Positions 17,680 through 25,790 of a DNA stretch of 64,000 nt are shown piece after piece. Source of the stretch: Roseiarcus sp963753135 (GTDB lineage Bacteria; Pseudomonadota; Alphaproteobacteria; Rhizobiales; Beijerinckiaceae). Location of the stretch: positions 53,982 to 117,981 of the forward strand of contig CAVWBA010000021.1 in assembly GCA_963753135.1 (NCBI GenBank). The letters run 5' to 3'. Each line of letters begins with the position of its first letter. Positions within the stretch are counted from its first letter, which is position 1. The position numbers were made by a program, and so were the translations under genes. The notes below the pieces were generated by a model. It did not search any database. It had not been told where the DNA came from and was given only the letters and a program-made list of their open reading frames with translations.

Positions 17680-17754
17680 ACCGGCAGCCTTCCGACCGGG
17701 CGCCCAAAATTCAACGTCAAGCAATCATCACAGTGCCCCGTAAAGGACGCTTAC

Positions 17755-18759
17755 TCTTGAGGTCCGCCCGCGGTGCGCCATCCTTCGATCCAGCAATCAC
17801 ATGCGGGTTGCCCGCGACCCGCAGAACGTCTCGCAGCACCTTTTGGGCGGCGGCTGAGAGGTGGAGTGCTTCTTGCCTGCTTTTGCTGTCGGCTAGGAAA
17901 TTCAGTCCGCGCTCGAGGTCGATTTGCACCCATTTGGGGTGAAGAATTTCGCGGAGGCGAGCGCCAGTGAGGAGTAACAGCCGAAGGGCTGCCACAGCAT
18001 ATGGGTCAAGCTTGACGCGCCGATGGTCGGCCTTCGCGGCGTGCTTCGCTGTCGCTTTGGCTTCGTCAACGGAATACGGCAACCCAACCGTCTCCCCTTC
18101 CCGCAGCGCGTCGCCTAGTCGCGCCAATTCTTCGCTTGTCAAAAAGCGTTCTCGCCCCTGCTCGCGATATTTCTTGATGTTCTTCACCGGGTTCTTCCCC
18201 TCGGGAAACAAGCCCGCGCCGGCCGCCCAAACAAAAGCCTTTGACAAACAGCAACGGCGCGATTGGCGGCGTAGGGACGACCGGCCATGCAGAAATGCAG
18301 GGTCGCGACGTGCGAGCGGGTCAGCGCCGTGGACTTCAGCGCTCCATGAGCGCGGCATAGCTCTTCGAGCGCTATCCGATCGTCTATCGCCGTTTCGGGC
18401 TTGAGCATCGGTCCGATGTATCGAGCATCAAAGAAGTCGATCAGCTCGCTGACTGTCAGAGAGGCCGGACGCTCCGCTTTCTCCTTTGCGGGATCTTCGC
18501 CCAGCCGGACAGCAGCCAGTATTTCGGCGGCGGCTTTGCGGGCCTGATCGGGCGTCAATTGAGAGGTCTTGGCGAGCGTGACACGCTTTTTGGCTACGCC
18601 GCGCCCGCCGCCATACGGTCGATATTCGCAAACCCACGACTTGATGCCTGGGGGATAGACCGCGACGCTGAAACCAATAAGATCCGCGTCCTATTCGTTG
18701 TATGGCTTTGAACGGGCCTTGAGGCCCGCGAGGGATCGTTTAGTTAGTTTCTCCACCAT
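17755..18759 (-). pseudogene. N-terminal part of the same tyrosine integrase, with stop and frameshift
   Basis: MVEKLTKRSLAGLKARSKPY starts at 18759 and shows the DUF4102-type N-terminus of island integrases. A TAG at 18691-18693 stands where the family has Trp (PYNE-stop-DADLIGF). The frame then continues in register to SELIDFFDARYIGPMLKP, and a one-base loss near 18240 shifts it before KAFVWAAGAGLFPEGKNP. LLLTGARLREILHPKW is the first Arg box. The sequence stops at the IS66 border and resumes at 15161. Such integrases insert genomic islands into tRNA genes, which agrees with the tRNA fragment at 18901. Confidence 0.85.
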
Positions 18760-18900
18760 CAATGCACTCGCGCCCAAATCGCGACCGAAAATCAACGACG
18801 GGAAACGATCGGAAAGCAGCAGTATATCGCACCGGGCGATTTGCAACAGATTTGTAGGCTCAAGAGGTGGATAGAAATGAGTAGAAATCGTGGTCCGTGA

Positions 18901-18946
18901 GATTGTGGATCTGGAGGTCCCCGTTCGAGCCGGGGTGGCGGTACCA
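18901..18946 (+). tRNA. 3' half of a tRNA-His gene, candidate integrase attachment site
   Basis: GATTGTGGATCTGGAGGTCC begins at the anticodon loop (TTGTGGA, anticodon GTG for His). It is followed by a T-arm with stem CCCCG/CGGGG and loop TTCGAGC, then an acceptor strand TGGCGGTA and an encoded CCA at 18944-18946. No matching 5' half (an ACCGCCA acceptor strand and D-arm) lies upstream, so it is not a complete tRNA gene. A fragment from anticodon to CCA is the usual piece left or carried by tRNA-targeting integrases, and it lies about 140 bases from the broken integrase start. The His assignment rests on the anticodon alone. Confidence 0.5.
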
Positions 18947-19109
18947 TTGATAAGGCAGTCGGCGGGAATTCCGGTTGAACTGAGACGGGTCACTGCAGAC
19001 TCGAGGTCGCGAAGACGTCTTGAGCCGCGCCTGGTTCTAATGTCCTCGCGAGACTTGCTTGCTCCCGCTTGACGGCGAAGAGCGGGTCCCGTTGGAGCAA
19101 GCTTGAACC

Positions 19110-20210
19110 ATGGAATCGATCGAGTGTCTCGTCGTCGGCGCGGGCGTCGTTGGGCTTGCCGTCGCGCGAGCGCTCGCCCGGGCCGGGCGAGAAGTGATCG
19201 TCGTCGAGCGCGAAAGCGGGATTGGAGAGGGCGTCAGTTCGCGCAATAGCGAAGTCATCCATGCCGGCATCTATTATCCGACGGGGCTTAACAAAACGCG
19301 GCTCTGCGTCGAGGGCAAAGCGATGCTGTATGCGTTTTGCCGAGAGTTCGGCGTTCCGCACCGGCGATGCGGCAAGCTCCTGGTGGCGGCGAACGAAGGC
19401 GAGGTCGACAAACTCGCCGCGCTCAAAGCCCAGGCCGAGGCCAACGGCGTCACCGATCTCATCTGGCTGAGCGGCAAGGAGGCGCACGCGCTCGAACCCG
19501 CGCTGGTCGCGGAGCGGGCGCTGCTGTCACCCTCGACCGGCATCATCGACGCTCATGCCTTCATGCTGGCGCTCAGCGGCGACGCCGAGGCCCATGGCGC
19601 GATGATCGCGCTCGAAACGCCTGTCCTCGCAGGGCGCGCCGCGGAAAGAGGACTTATCGTCGAAACAGGAGGCCACGCGCCCATGCGCATCGCGGCGGCG
19701 CTTGTCATCAACACCGCGGGTCTCGGCGCGCAGGCGATCGCGCGCTCTATCGTCGGAATGCCCGCCGACAAGATTCCACCGTTGCATCTCGCCAAGGGCA
19801 ATTACTTTGTCCTCAGTGGGCGCTCCCCCTTCTCGCGCCTCATCTATCCGATGCCGACGCCGGGCGGCCTCGGCGTGCATCTCACCCTCGATCTCGCCGG
19901 ACAGGCCAAGTTTGGCCCTGACGTCGAATGGGTGGGCGCGATAGACTATGCCGTCGATCCGGGCCGAGCGACGACCTTCTATGCCGCGATCCGCGCCTAT
20001 TGGCCGGGCCTGCCCGACGGCGCGTTGCAGCCGGGCTACGCCGGGGTCAGGCCAAAGATCGCGCGTCCTGGCGGCTCGACCACGGATTTCCTCATCCAGA
20101 CCGAAAAGGATCACGGCGTCGCCGGATTGATCAACCTCTTTGGCATCGAGTCGCCAGGCCTGACGGCGAGCCTGGCGATCGCGGACCGGCTGGCTCAAGA
20201 TTGGTTTTAA
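19110..20210 (+). CDS. lhgO: FAD-dependent oxidoreductase of the L-2-hydroxyglutarate oxidase (LhgO) type
   Basis: 366 residues. The N-terminus ECLVVGAGVVGLAVARALAR is a GxGxxG FAD fold. SSRNSEVIHAGIYYPTGLNK is a highly typical LhgO/YgaF segment, and the end GLINLFGIESPGLTASLAIA closes the DAO domain. Members oxidise L-2-hydroxyglutarate to 2-oxoglutarate, feeding electrons to the membrane; some homologues act on other 2-hydroxy acids. Length fits the family (about 370-420). It is a single gene with no co-oriented partner nearby, so context gives no further help. Confidence 0.88.
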   Translation: MESIECLVVGAGVVGLAVARALARAGREVIVVERESGIGEGVSSRNSEVIHAGIYYPTGLNKTRLCVEGKAMLYAFCREFGVPHRRCGKLLVAANEGEVDKLAALKAQAEANGVTDLIWLSGKEAHALEPALVAERALLSPSTGIIDAHAFMLALSGDAEAHGAMIALETPVLAGRAAERGLIVETGGHAPMRIAAALVINTAGLGAQAIARSIVGMPADKIPPLHLAKGNYFVLSGRSPFSRLIYPMPTPGGLGVHLTLDLAGQAKFGPDVEWVGAIDYAVDPGRATTFYAAIRAYWPGLPDGALQPGYAGVRPKIARPGGSTTDFLIQTEKDHGVAGLINLFGIESPGLTASLAIADRLAQDWF

Positions 20211-20324
20211 TAACCCTAAAAAAAGGCCTGCCTAACCTCCATCCCTCCTGATGGCTCGAGCGTACCCGGACCCGTCAGCGTTAAAAAAACGGCAGAGAAA
20301 GGCAAACTCGGGCTCGTTTCGCTA

Positions 20325-20806
20325 AGTGACCGTTTCAACAATGATGTTCTGTTCAACTGGCGTGGGCGCTAACGGCTTTCCGGTTTTTGGGGGACGGATG
20401 CGACTGCCGGCGTCACGCGAACTCGTCCCGGGCGCGGGCGGGGCCTCCGACCCGGCCGGATTCAATCCGACCAATATCACCGTCATCAACGGTGAAATTA
20501 TTCAAAGCTAGCGGCGATATGGGCTGTGGGTCTCGAACGGGACGCCGGGACGCACGAACTGACCGGCATAACCAGGCGCCGATCCCTTTCAGGCGGGTCA
20601 CGCCCAGCTATGATCACCGACGAAACCGTAGCCCGCACGCATGAGCCGGAGCCTCGACGACCGACATCGGAATGGACCCGTCGGGTCTCGCCCGTTTACG
20701 ATGGCGGTCTGGCGACGATTGCTGCCCGGCAAGCGGGTAAACGCTCTGCGATCAATGAAGGCCGGCCTACTGGAGTTTTCGGACCAATCGGCCGTAGGCG
20801 TTTCTT
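20325..20806 (+). pseudogene. decayed fragment of an ELWxxDGT-repeat protein
   Basis: Pieces in shifting frames match the intact-looking gene at 24916-27785 on the other strand: RELVPGAGGASDPAGFNPTN with ITVINGEII, then GLWVSNGT and HELTGIT, and later GMDPSGLA. Stops (for example TAG at 20509-20511) and frame changes prevent translation. It is an inverted, decayed copy of roughly three ELWxxDGT units placed some 6 kb from the parent gene. Confidence 0.7.
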
Positions 20807-20807
20807 C

Positions 20808-21144
20808 GAGCACAAGATTAATGAAGAGTGAAGCCTATATTGATTGGACGCAGAGCGCAGAAACTGTTCGCAACCAGATCCACGGACTGTCGCCATCGCT
20901 TGGCGCCTTTTCAAGGGAGCCGGCTCGCGGAGCGCACATTAAGTTTCTACGCGCTGAGGTGACGACTGGTAGCGGGGCGCCAGGCATCCTCCTCCGCGAA
21001 GATTTGCGCATCGCATGCGGCGAGGGCGCCGTACAAATTCTCCAAGTGCAGCGTCCCGGCAAATCTATAATGAGCGGTCGCGAACTGATCCATGGCGCAA
21101 GGCTTGTTCCAGGAGCGATCTTCGCACCAGCAAATGTGCGTTGA
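20808..21144 (+). pseudogene. fmt: C-terminal domain remnant of methionyl-tRNA formyltransferase
   Basis: After a small frame change near 20820, EAYIDWTQSAETVRNQIHGL followed by SPSLGAF, then IKFLRAEVTTGSGAPG, then IACGEGAVQILQVQRPGKS and ELIHGARLVPGA, match the Fmt C-terminal (OB-fold, tRNA-binding) domain from start to end. The catalytic N-terminal formyltransferase domain is absent; upstream is the ELWxxDGT fragment. A working fmt must lie elsewhere in the genome. This is probably a by-product of a rearrangement near the native fmt locus. Confidence 0.75.
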
Positions 21145-21384
21145 TTTAGGGCGCCATAGTTTGATCGGCGATCGGGCCCTCGTTGTTCGAGGCGGCTAGT
21201 ATCGACTTACGCGAAGGGGGAATGTCCCCGTTCACTTCGAACCTTGATCGCTCGGCAAGCCTTTACCGAGCTGGCGACAGCCGGTCGAGGCCGCGCCGCG
21301 AGGCGTAGCGCGCAACGCGCCAGCCTTGATGGGCGGCGGTCTGGCCGGCTCCGCCCGAGCGGTCATGGTTCAGCTTGCCTTGCG

Positions 21385-21747
21385 CTACAGCGTGATCGGC
21401 AGGTCCAGCTCCACCCGGTCGTGCATTACCTTGGGCGTGATGCGGCCGCGCTCGCCGCGTTCGAGGCGGACCAGGCCATAGCCTTCCATTGTTCGCAGCG
21501 TGCGCGACAGGTTTGACTTGGCCTTGCCGGTGATGCGCGCCAGCTCGTCGAGCGAGCCGGGCGCCTTCTCCGCGATGACGCGCAGCAGCTCGCGGTTGCC
21601 GGCCGAGAGTACCTTGGCAAAGGACTCGGTCGAAGTGAACCAGACTTTCGGCTCGTCGGAAGAGATGCGACGCTCGCGGCGCGCCACAGCCATGGTGCGG
21701 GCCTTCATCTCCTCATAGCTGGCGATGCCGATCTTCAAGGTGGTCAT
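21385..21747 (-). CDS. TumA-like HTH antitoxin / regulator
   Basis: 120 residues. RELLRVIAEKAPGSLDELAR followed by ITGKAKSNLSRTLRTMEGYG and LVRLERGERGRI is a MarR-like winged helix-turn-helix of the HVO_A0114 type. Such proteins occur as antitoxins and autoregulators downstream of DUF6516 (TumE-like) toxins. The start overlaps the end of a truncated toxin frame (ATGA at 21744-21747), consistent with a former two-gene operon. With the toxin lost it may survive as an orphan antitoxin or be decaying. Confidence 0.72.
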   Translation of the reverse strand: MTTLKIGIASYEEMKARTMAVARRERRISSDEPKVWFTSTESFAKVLSAGNRELLRVIAEKAPGSLDELARITGKAKSNLSRTLRTMEGYGLVRLERGERGRITPKVMHDRVELDLPITL

Positions 21748-21836
21748 GGGATCACTCCTCTCTCCCGTAGCACGGCGTCCACAATCTCCCAGAAGTCGGT
21801 GAGCAGGGTCGCTTCGCTTAGCGTCAGATGCTGATG
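21744..21836 (-). pseudogene. C-terminal stub of a TumE-like (DUF6516) toxin
   Basis: The frame directly before the antitoxin reads HLTLSEATLLTDFWEIVDAV followed by LRERGVIP and a TGA overlapping the antitoxin ATG. An L..DFW..V ending is the C-terminal pattern of the DUF6516 toxin family. About 75 percent of the toxin is missing; upstream the sequence becomes the 3' end of the NUDIX gene. Short length makes the family call tentative, but position and overlap support it. Confidence 0.45.
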
Positions 21837-22387
21837 AGCCCTTTGCAGATCGCGAGAGTGATCACTCCGAGGTGCGTTTGTTCAGCGAATTCGCCCGAAA
21901 GGATTGACGCGCGAAGTTCGGCCGGCGAAGCCGAGCTAACAGCGACACCGGGTTCCTCCACAAAATGCTGCACGCGCTCGCCCGCTTCAATGAAGAACGA
22001 ATACGTAGAGTTATCGATTCGGCTTGAACAGGTCGCGGTCTTCCCGATTAGCACAATCGAGCGAATGGAGTACCCGGTTTCCTCCAGTAACTCCCGCTTC
22101 ATCGCGTCCGCCGGTTCTTCGTTCTTTTCAAGTAAGCCCGCAGGCAACTCAAGGGAGAAACGTTCGATTGCCGGTCGATATTGGCGTACTAAGAGGATCC
22201 GTCCTTCGGGCGTAACTGCCATCCCTACAAGATGGTCCTGCTGCGCGATCGCATAGTAAGTTTCAATGGCCGACTGTGGGAAAAATTGTACATCTCGAGC
22301 GATCACTTCGAGCCATGGCGAAACTGGGATTCGCTTACTGCCCATCAACTTAGGCCAACTATCGACCATCTCTCTCCGTCCAAACAT
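21824..22387 (-). CDS. NUDIX hydrolase (ADP-ribose pyrophosphatase type)
   Basis: 187 residues. The Nudix box GLLEKNEEPADAMKRELLEE (continuing TGY) at about residues 84-106 fits G-x5-E-x7-REUxEExGU exactly, so the Mg-binding catalytic helix is complete. GRILLVRQYRPAIERFSLEL before it is typical of the ADP-ribose / nucleotide-sugar hydrolase branch. Codon use is less GC-rich than the neighbouring genes, which suggests recent arrival, and its 3' end abuts the broken toxin. Confidence 0.85.
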   Translation of the reverse strand: MFGRREMVDSWPKLMGSKRIPVSPWLEVIARDVQFFPQSAIETYYAIAQQDHLVGMAVTPEGRILLVRQYRPAIERFSLELPAGLLEKNEEPADAMKRELLEETGYSIRSIVLIGKTATCSSRIDNSTYSFFIEAGERVQHFVEEPGVAVSSASPAELRASILSGEFAEQTHLGVITLAICKGLISI

Positions 22388-23002
22388 CAGCCCGAAGCAA
22401 AGGCAGCGCCCGGCCCCTCTACCAACAGCCGCCGCGCCCTTCCCCGCCGTCGTGGCGCAACGCCATCATCTCCCCGCCTGGAATAGCACGCCGCCTCCCG
22501 GCAAGGCGAGACCGCCGAGCTTCCATAGGCCAGCATTGAACAATGTGCACGCCAGCGACAAGCGAACGGCTTTCAAAGCCACTTTTGTCTCGTCAGCACG
22601 CGCCAGTGGCCGCACTCGAAGCGCGCCACTTCCGCTCTGCAGTCCGGACAAAGATAACCGCCAAGAAAGTCAGGAGCGCCCGGCAATGAAATTGCAAACG
22701 TCCTCGCCTGAAATGCTGGCGCTGCCGGGGAGGTTGTTCCGAAAACCTCCAGCGATCCGACCGCAGTCACAGATGACCTCTTCTCCCGAATGGGTCCCGC
22801 CGGTTCCAACGTCGACGAAACTCACGGCGCTGTGGCGGAAAATTGCGGGAAGAGAGTGGAACCAATGTGGTCGGCGTCGTATTTGTTGGCGCCAATCCAC
22901 CGAGTTGGCGAGCGGTTCGCAACTCGATTTCGGCTCGGTCGCCTGACCTGCAGGCCCCGGATTGGTTCGCAGGTGTAAGACAGGCTACACATCGGAACTG
23001 CG
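22388..23002. other. 615 bases without a supported gene
   Basis: Six-frame reading gives only short frames. One on the - strand (22573-22809) ends LCPDCRAEVARFECGHWRVL with three Cys, which could be a fragment of a small zinc-ribbon protein. I cannot match it to a family and do not call it. Confidence 0.4.
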
Positions 23003-24652
23003 ATGCGGATCAATCTCGTTCCAGACAGCAGCATTGCTTCGGCGCCCCCCGGGCTCACTGCGGCCGTTCAAGCTGCCGCAGCCGTCTATGATCAGGATTT
23101 TCCGGGCAACTACACGATCAATATCAGCTACGGTTGGGGGACGTTTGATAATTCGCAGCAGAGTGAGCTGACCGAGCCCAATAGCGGCGTCTACTCACTC
23201 GGCGGCGGGACCGCGACAACGGTCGGTTATTCGCAGCTCAAGAGCGTGGCTGACCGCCAACGCGACTTCGAGCAACCAGATTGCGGCAGATTCGACCCTA
23301 CCCGGGAGCAGCGCTTCTCTCCCGGGCGGCGCCAACACTTTCTTCATCAGCTATGCGGAGGAGATAGCGCTCGGCGTCTTTACTGGAGACGGCGCGGCGC
23401 TTGACGGCTCGATCGGATTTAATGTCGGGGACGCAAGCATCGTCGCAGGATTGGGAGCCAGCGGCCCTGACCGAGATAGCCCATGCCCTGGGCTGGGATA
23501 GTATCGCCCAAGGCGGATCCTTTCCCGACGTCTCGGATCTCTTTCGCTATTCCGCGCCCGGACAATACGGCTGGACGTCCGGGCAGCCCGCCTATTTTTC
23601 CATCAACAGCGGCAACACGGATTTGGCTGATTTCAGCACGTCCTTCGATCAAACCCTATTTACGGATCTGCCTGCTGACGATCCCTTGAGACTGCCGTTC
23701 ACCAGCGCCGCAACAACCTTGACGGCCTTTGATATTGAAGCGTTGAGCGTCATTGGGTTTGGAGCGGCCAATGCCGCACCCCCGCCGCCGCCGCTCGCCC
23801 GACATCCTATGGCAGAACACGAACGGTCAGCGTGCGATCTGGGAAATGAACGGGACCAACGTAATCGGCAGTGGCTGCGGTGGGCCCCAATCCTGGGCCG
23901 AGTTGGAAAGTGATCGGAACCGGCGACTTCAACGACGACGGCCATTCCGATATCCTTTTTCAGAACACGAACGGTCAGGTTGCGATCTGGGAAATGAACG
24001 GGACCAACGTGATCAGCAGTGCAGTGGTGGGCTCCAACCCTGGGCCGAGTTGGAAGGTGATCGGAACGGGCGACTTCAACGACGACGGCCATTCCGACAT
24101 CCTTTTTCAGAACACGAACGGTCAGGCGGCGATCTGGGAAATGAACGGGACCAACGTGATCGGCAGGCTGCGGTGGGCCCCAATCCTGGGCCGAGTTGGA
24201 AAGCGATCGGAACGGGCGACTTCAACGACGACGGCCATTCCGACATCCTTTTTCAGAACACGAATGGTCAGCTGGCGATCTGGGAAATGAACGGGACCAA
24301 CGTGATCGGCATTGCTGCGGTGGGCCCCAATCCTGGGCCGAGTTGGAAAGTGATCGGAACCGGCGACTTCAACGACGACGGCCATTCCGACATCCTCTTC
24401 CAGAACACGAATGGTCAGGTCGCGATCTGGGAAATGAACGGGACCAACGTGATCGGCATTGCTGCGGTGGGCCCCAATCCTGGGCCGAGTTGGAACGCGG
24501 TCGGAACCGGCGACTTCAACGGCGACGGCCATTCCGACATCCTCTTCCAGAACACGAGCGGTCAGGCGGCGATCTGGGAAATGAACGGGACCAACGTGAT
24601 CGGCGCTGGGGTGGTGGGTCCCAATCCTGGACCGAGTTGGCGCGCGGTTTGA
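23003..24652 (+). pseudogene. NF038122-type metalloprotease domain fused to FG-GAP-type repeats, frameshifted
   Basis: The start MRINLVPDSSIASAPPGLTA followed by NYTINISYGWGTFDN is the N-terminus of NF038122 family metalloproteases. After about 23245 the reading moves to another frame (LTANATSSNQIAADSTLPGS, NTFFISYAEEIALGVFTG) and then to a third (LTEIAHALGWDSI, FRYSAPGQYGWTSGQPAYFS, LTAFDIEALSVIGFG). TEIAHALG keeps part of a zinc-site pattern but not a full HExxH. From 23800 the C-terminus is a tandem array of 49-residue units. At least three single-base shifts would be needed to restore one polypeptide of about 550 residues. No signal peptide is visible. Confidence 0.68.
23800..24652 (+). 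repeat. 147-bp tandem array encoding FG-GAP-type units (plus strand)
   Basis: Five full units and a partial first one. Each encodes GTGDFNDDGHSDILFQNTNG followed by QVAIWEMNGTNVIG and VGPNPGPSWK. The motif GACTTCAAC recurs at 23925, 24072, 24218, 24365 and 24512. Spacing is 147 bases except for the second interval, which is 146, and that moves the reading frame inside the array. D-N-D-G-HSD is a calcium-binding FG-GAP/VCBS-like loop. The units are nearly identical to those at 24916-25790 and 54117-54960. Confidence 0.92.
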
Positions 24653-24915
24653 CGCAGCCAATTTGAACCCGGCCTAGCGCGGGTCGAACCACCTCCGGCA
24701 CCAGATCCGCGAGCCGCTCTGCGGCGTCCGGGACGCCCAGCGTGATTGAGCTCATTTGGCACGCGGTTGATCCCAGGCCCGCGCGGTGCGGATCCACCGC
24801 AATCGCCCGCGAACGCCGTTGGCCTCGAGACCCTGACTCCACGCGAACCCGCCCTCGAACAGGCGGCCGCTTATTGGGACAGTCTGGACAGCATACTCCG
24901 CTTGGACACGGCGTT

Positions 24916-25790
24916 TTACGTCTTAATAGCGTGCCAACTCGGCCCAGGATTGGGGCCCACCGCGCCAGCGCCGATCACGTTGGTCCCGTTCATTTCCCAG
25001 ATCGCCGCCTGACCGCTCGGTGTTCTGAAACAGGATGTCGGAGTGGCCGTCATCGTTGTAGTCGCCGGTTCCGATCACTTTCCAACTCGGCCCAGGATTG
25101 AGGCCCACCACAGCCGCGCCGATCACATTGGTCCCGTTCATTTCCCAGATCGCGACCTGACCGTTCGTGTTCTGGAACAGGATGTCGGAATGGCCGTCGC
25201 CGTTGAAGTCGCCGGTTCCGATCGCTTTCCAACTCGGCCCAGGATTGGGGCCGACCACAGCGCTGCCGATCACGTTGGTCCCGTTCATTTCCCAGATCGC
25301 AACCTGACCGATTCGTGTTCTGCAACAGGATGTCGGAATGGCCATCGTCGTTGAAGTCGCCGGTTCCGATCGCTTTCCAACTCGGCCCAGGATTGGGGCC
25401 CACCACGGCACCGCCGATTAATTGGTCCCGTTCATTTCCCAGATCGCCACCTGACCGCTCGTGTTCTGCAGCAGGATGTCGGAATGGCCATCGCCGTTGA
25501 AGTCGCCGGTTCCGACCGCCTTCCAAGCTCGGCCCAGGATTGGGGCCCACCACACCCACTGCCGATGAGTTGTTCCCGTTCATTTCCCAGATCGCCGCCT
25601 GACCGCTCGTGTTCTGCCACAGGATGTCGGAATGGCCGTCGTCGTTGAAGTCGCCGGTTCCGACCGCTTTCCAACTCGGCCCAGGATTGGGGCCCACCAC
25701 AGCGCGCTGATTATGTTGGTCCCGTTCATTTCCCAGATCGCCGCCTGACCGCTCGTGTTCTGCCACAGGATATTCGAGGTCGGGAGCGGG
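24916..25790 (-). repeat. 147-bp tandem array (minus strand, second locus)
   Basis: Six units of the same type as at 23800-24652 but in opposite orientation, each with GTGDFNDDGHSDIL and IWEMNGTN. The two arrays converge with a 263-base spacer (24653-24915) that has no recognisable gene. Several units carry one-base losses at the NVIG/VGPN junction (for example near 25420 and 25560). Together with the plus array this forms a long imperfect inverted repeat. Confidence 0.9.

Larger units (their letters stand above)
15162..17754 (+). mobile_element. complete IS66-family insertion sequence
   Basis: The element carries the three IS66 genes. The left end reads GTAAGCGGCGTTTAGACCGC at 15162 and the right end, reversed, reads GTAAGCGTCCTTTACGGGGC ending at 17754. 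Flanking octamers are TCTTGAGT (15154-15161) and TCTTGAGG (17755-17762), an 8-bp target duplication with one mismatch. All three reading frames are intact, so it may still be able to move. It sits inside the tyrosine integrase gene, whose coding sense runs the other way. Confidence 0.92.

Noticed and set aside
16513..17724. 403-codon open frame on the minus strand
   Set aside because: Antisense to the IS66 transposase; no recognisable domain.
18840..18946. Complete tRNA-His gene
   Set aside because: No 5' acceptor strand, D-arm or matching anticodon stem upstream; only the 3' half is supported.
19527..20198. 223-codon minus frame
   Set aside because: Antisense to the LhgO gene, no motifs.
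23800..25790. Possible CRISPR array
   Set aside because: Repeat period is 147 bp, units are contiguous and protein-coding, with no unique spacers.
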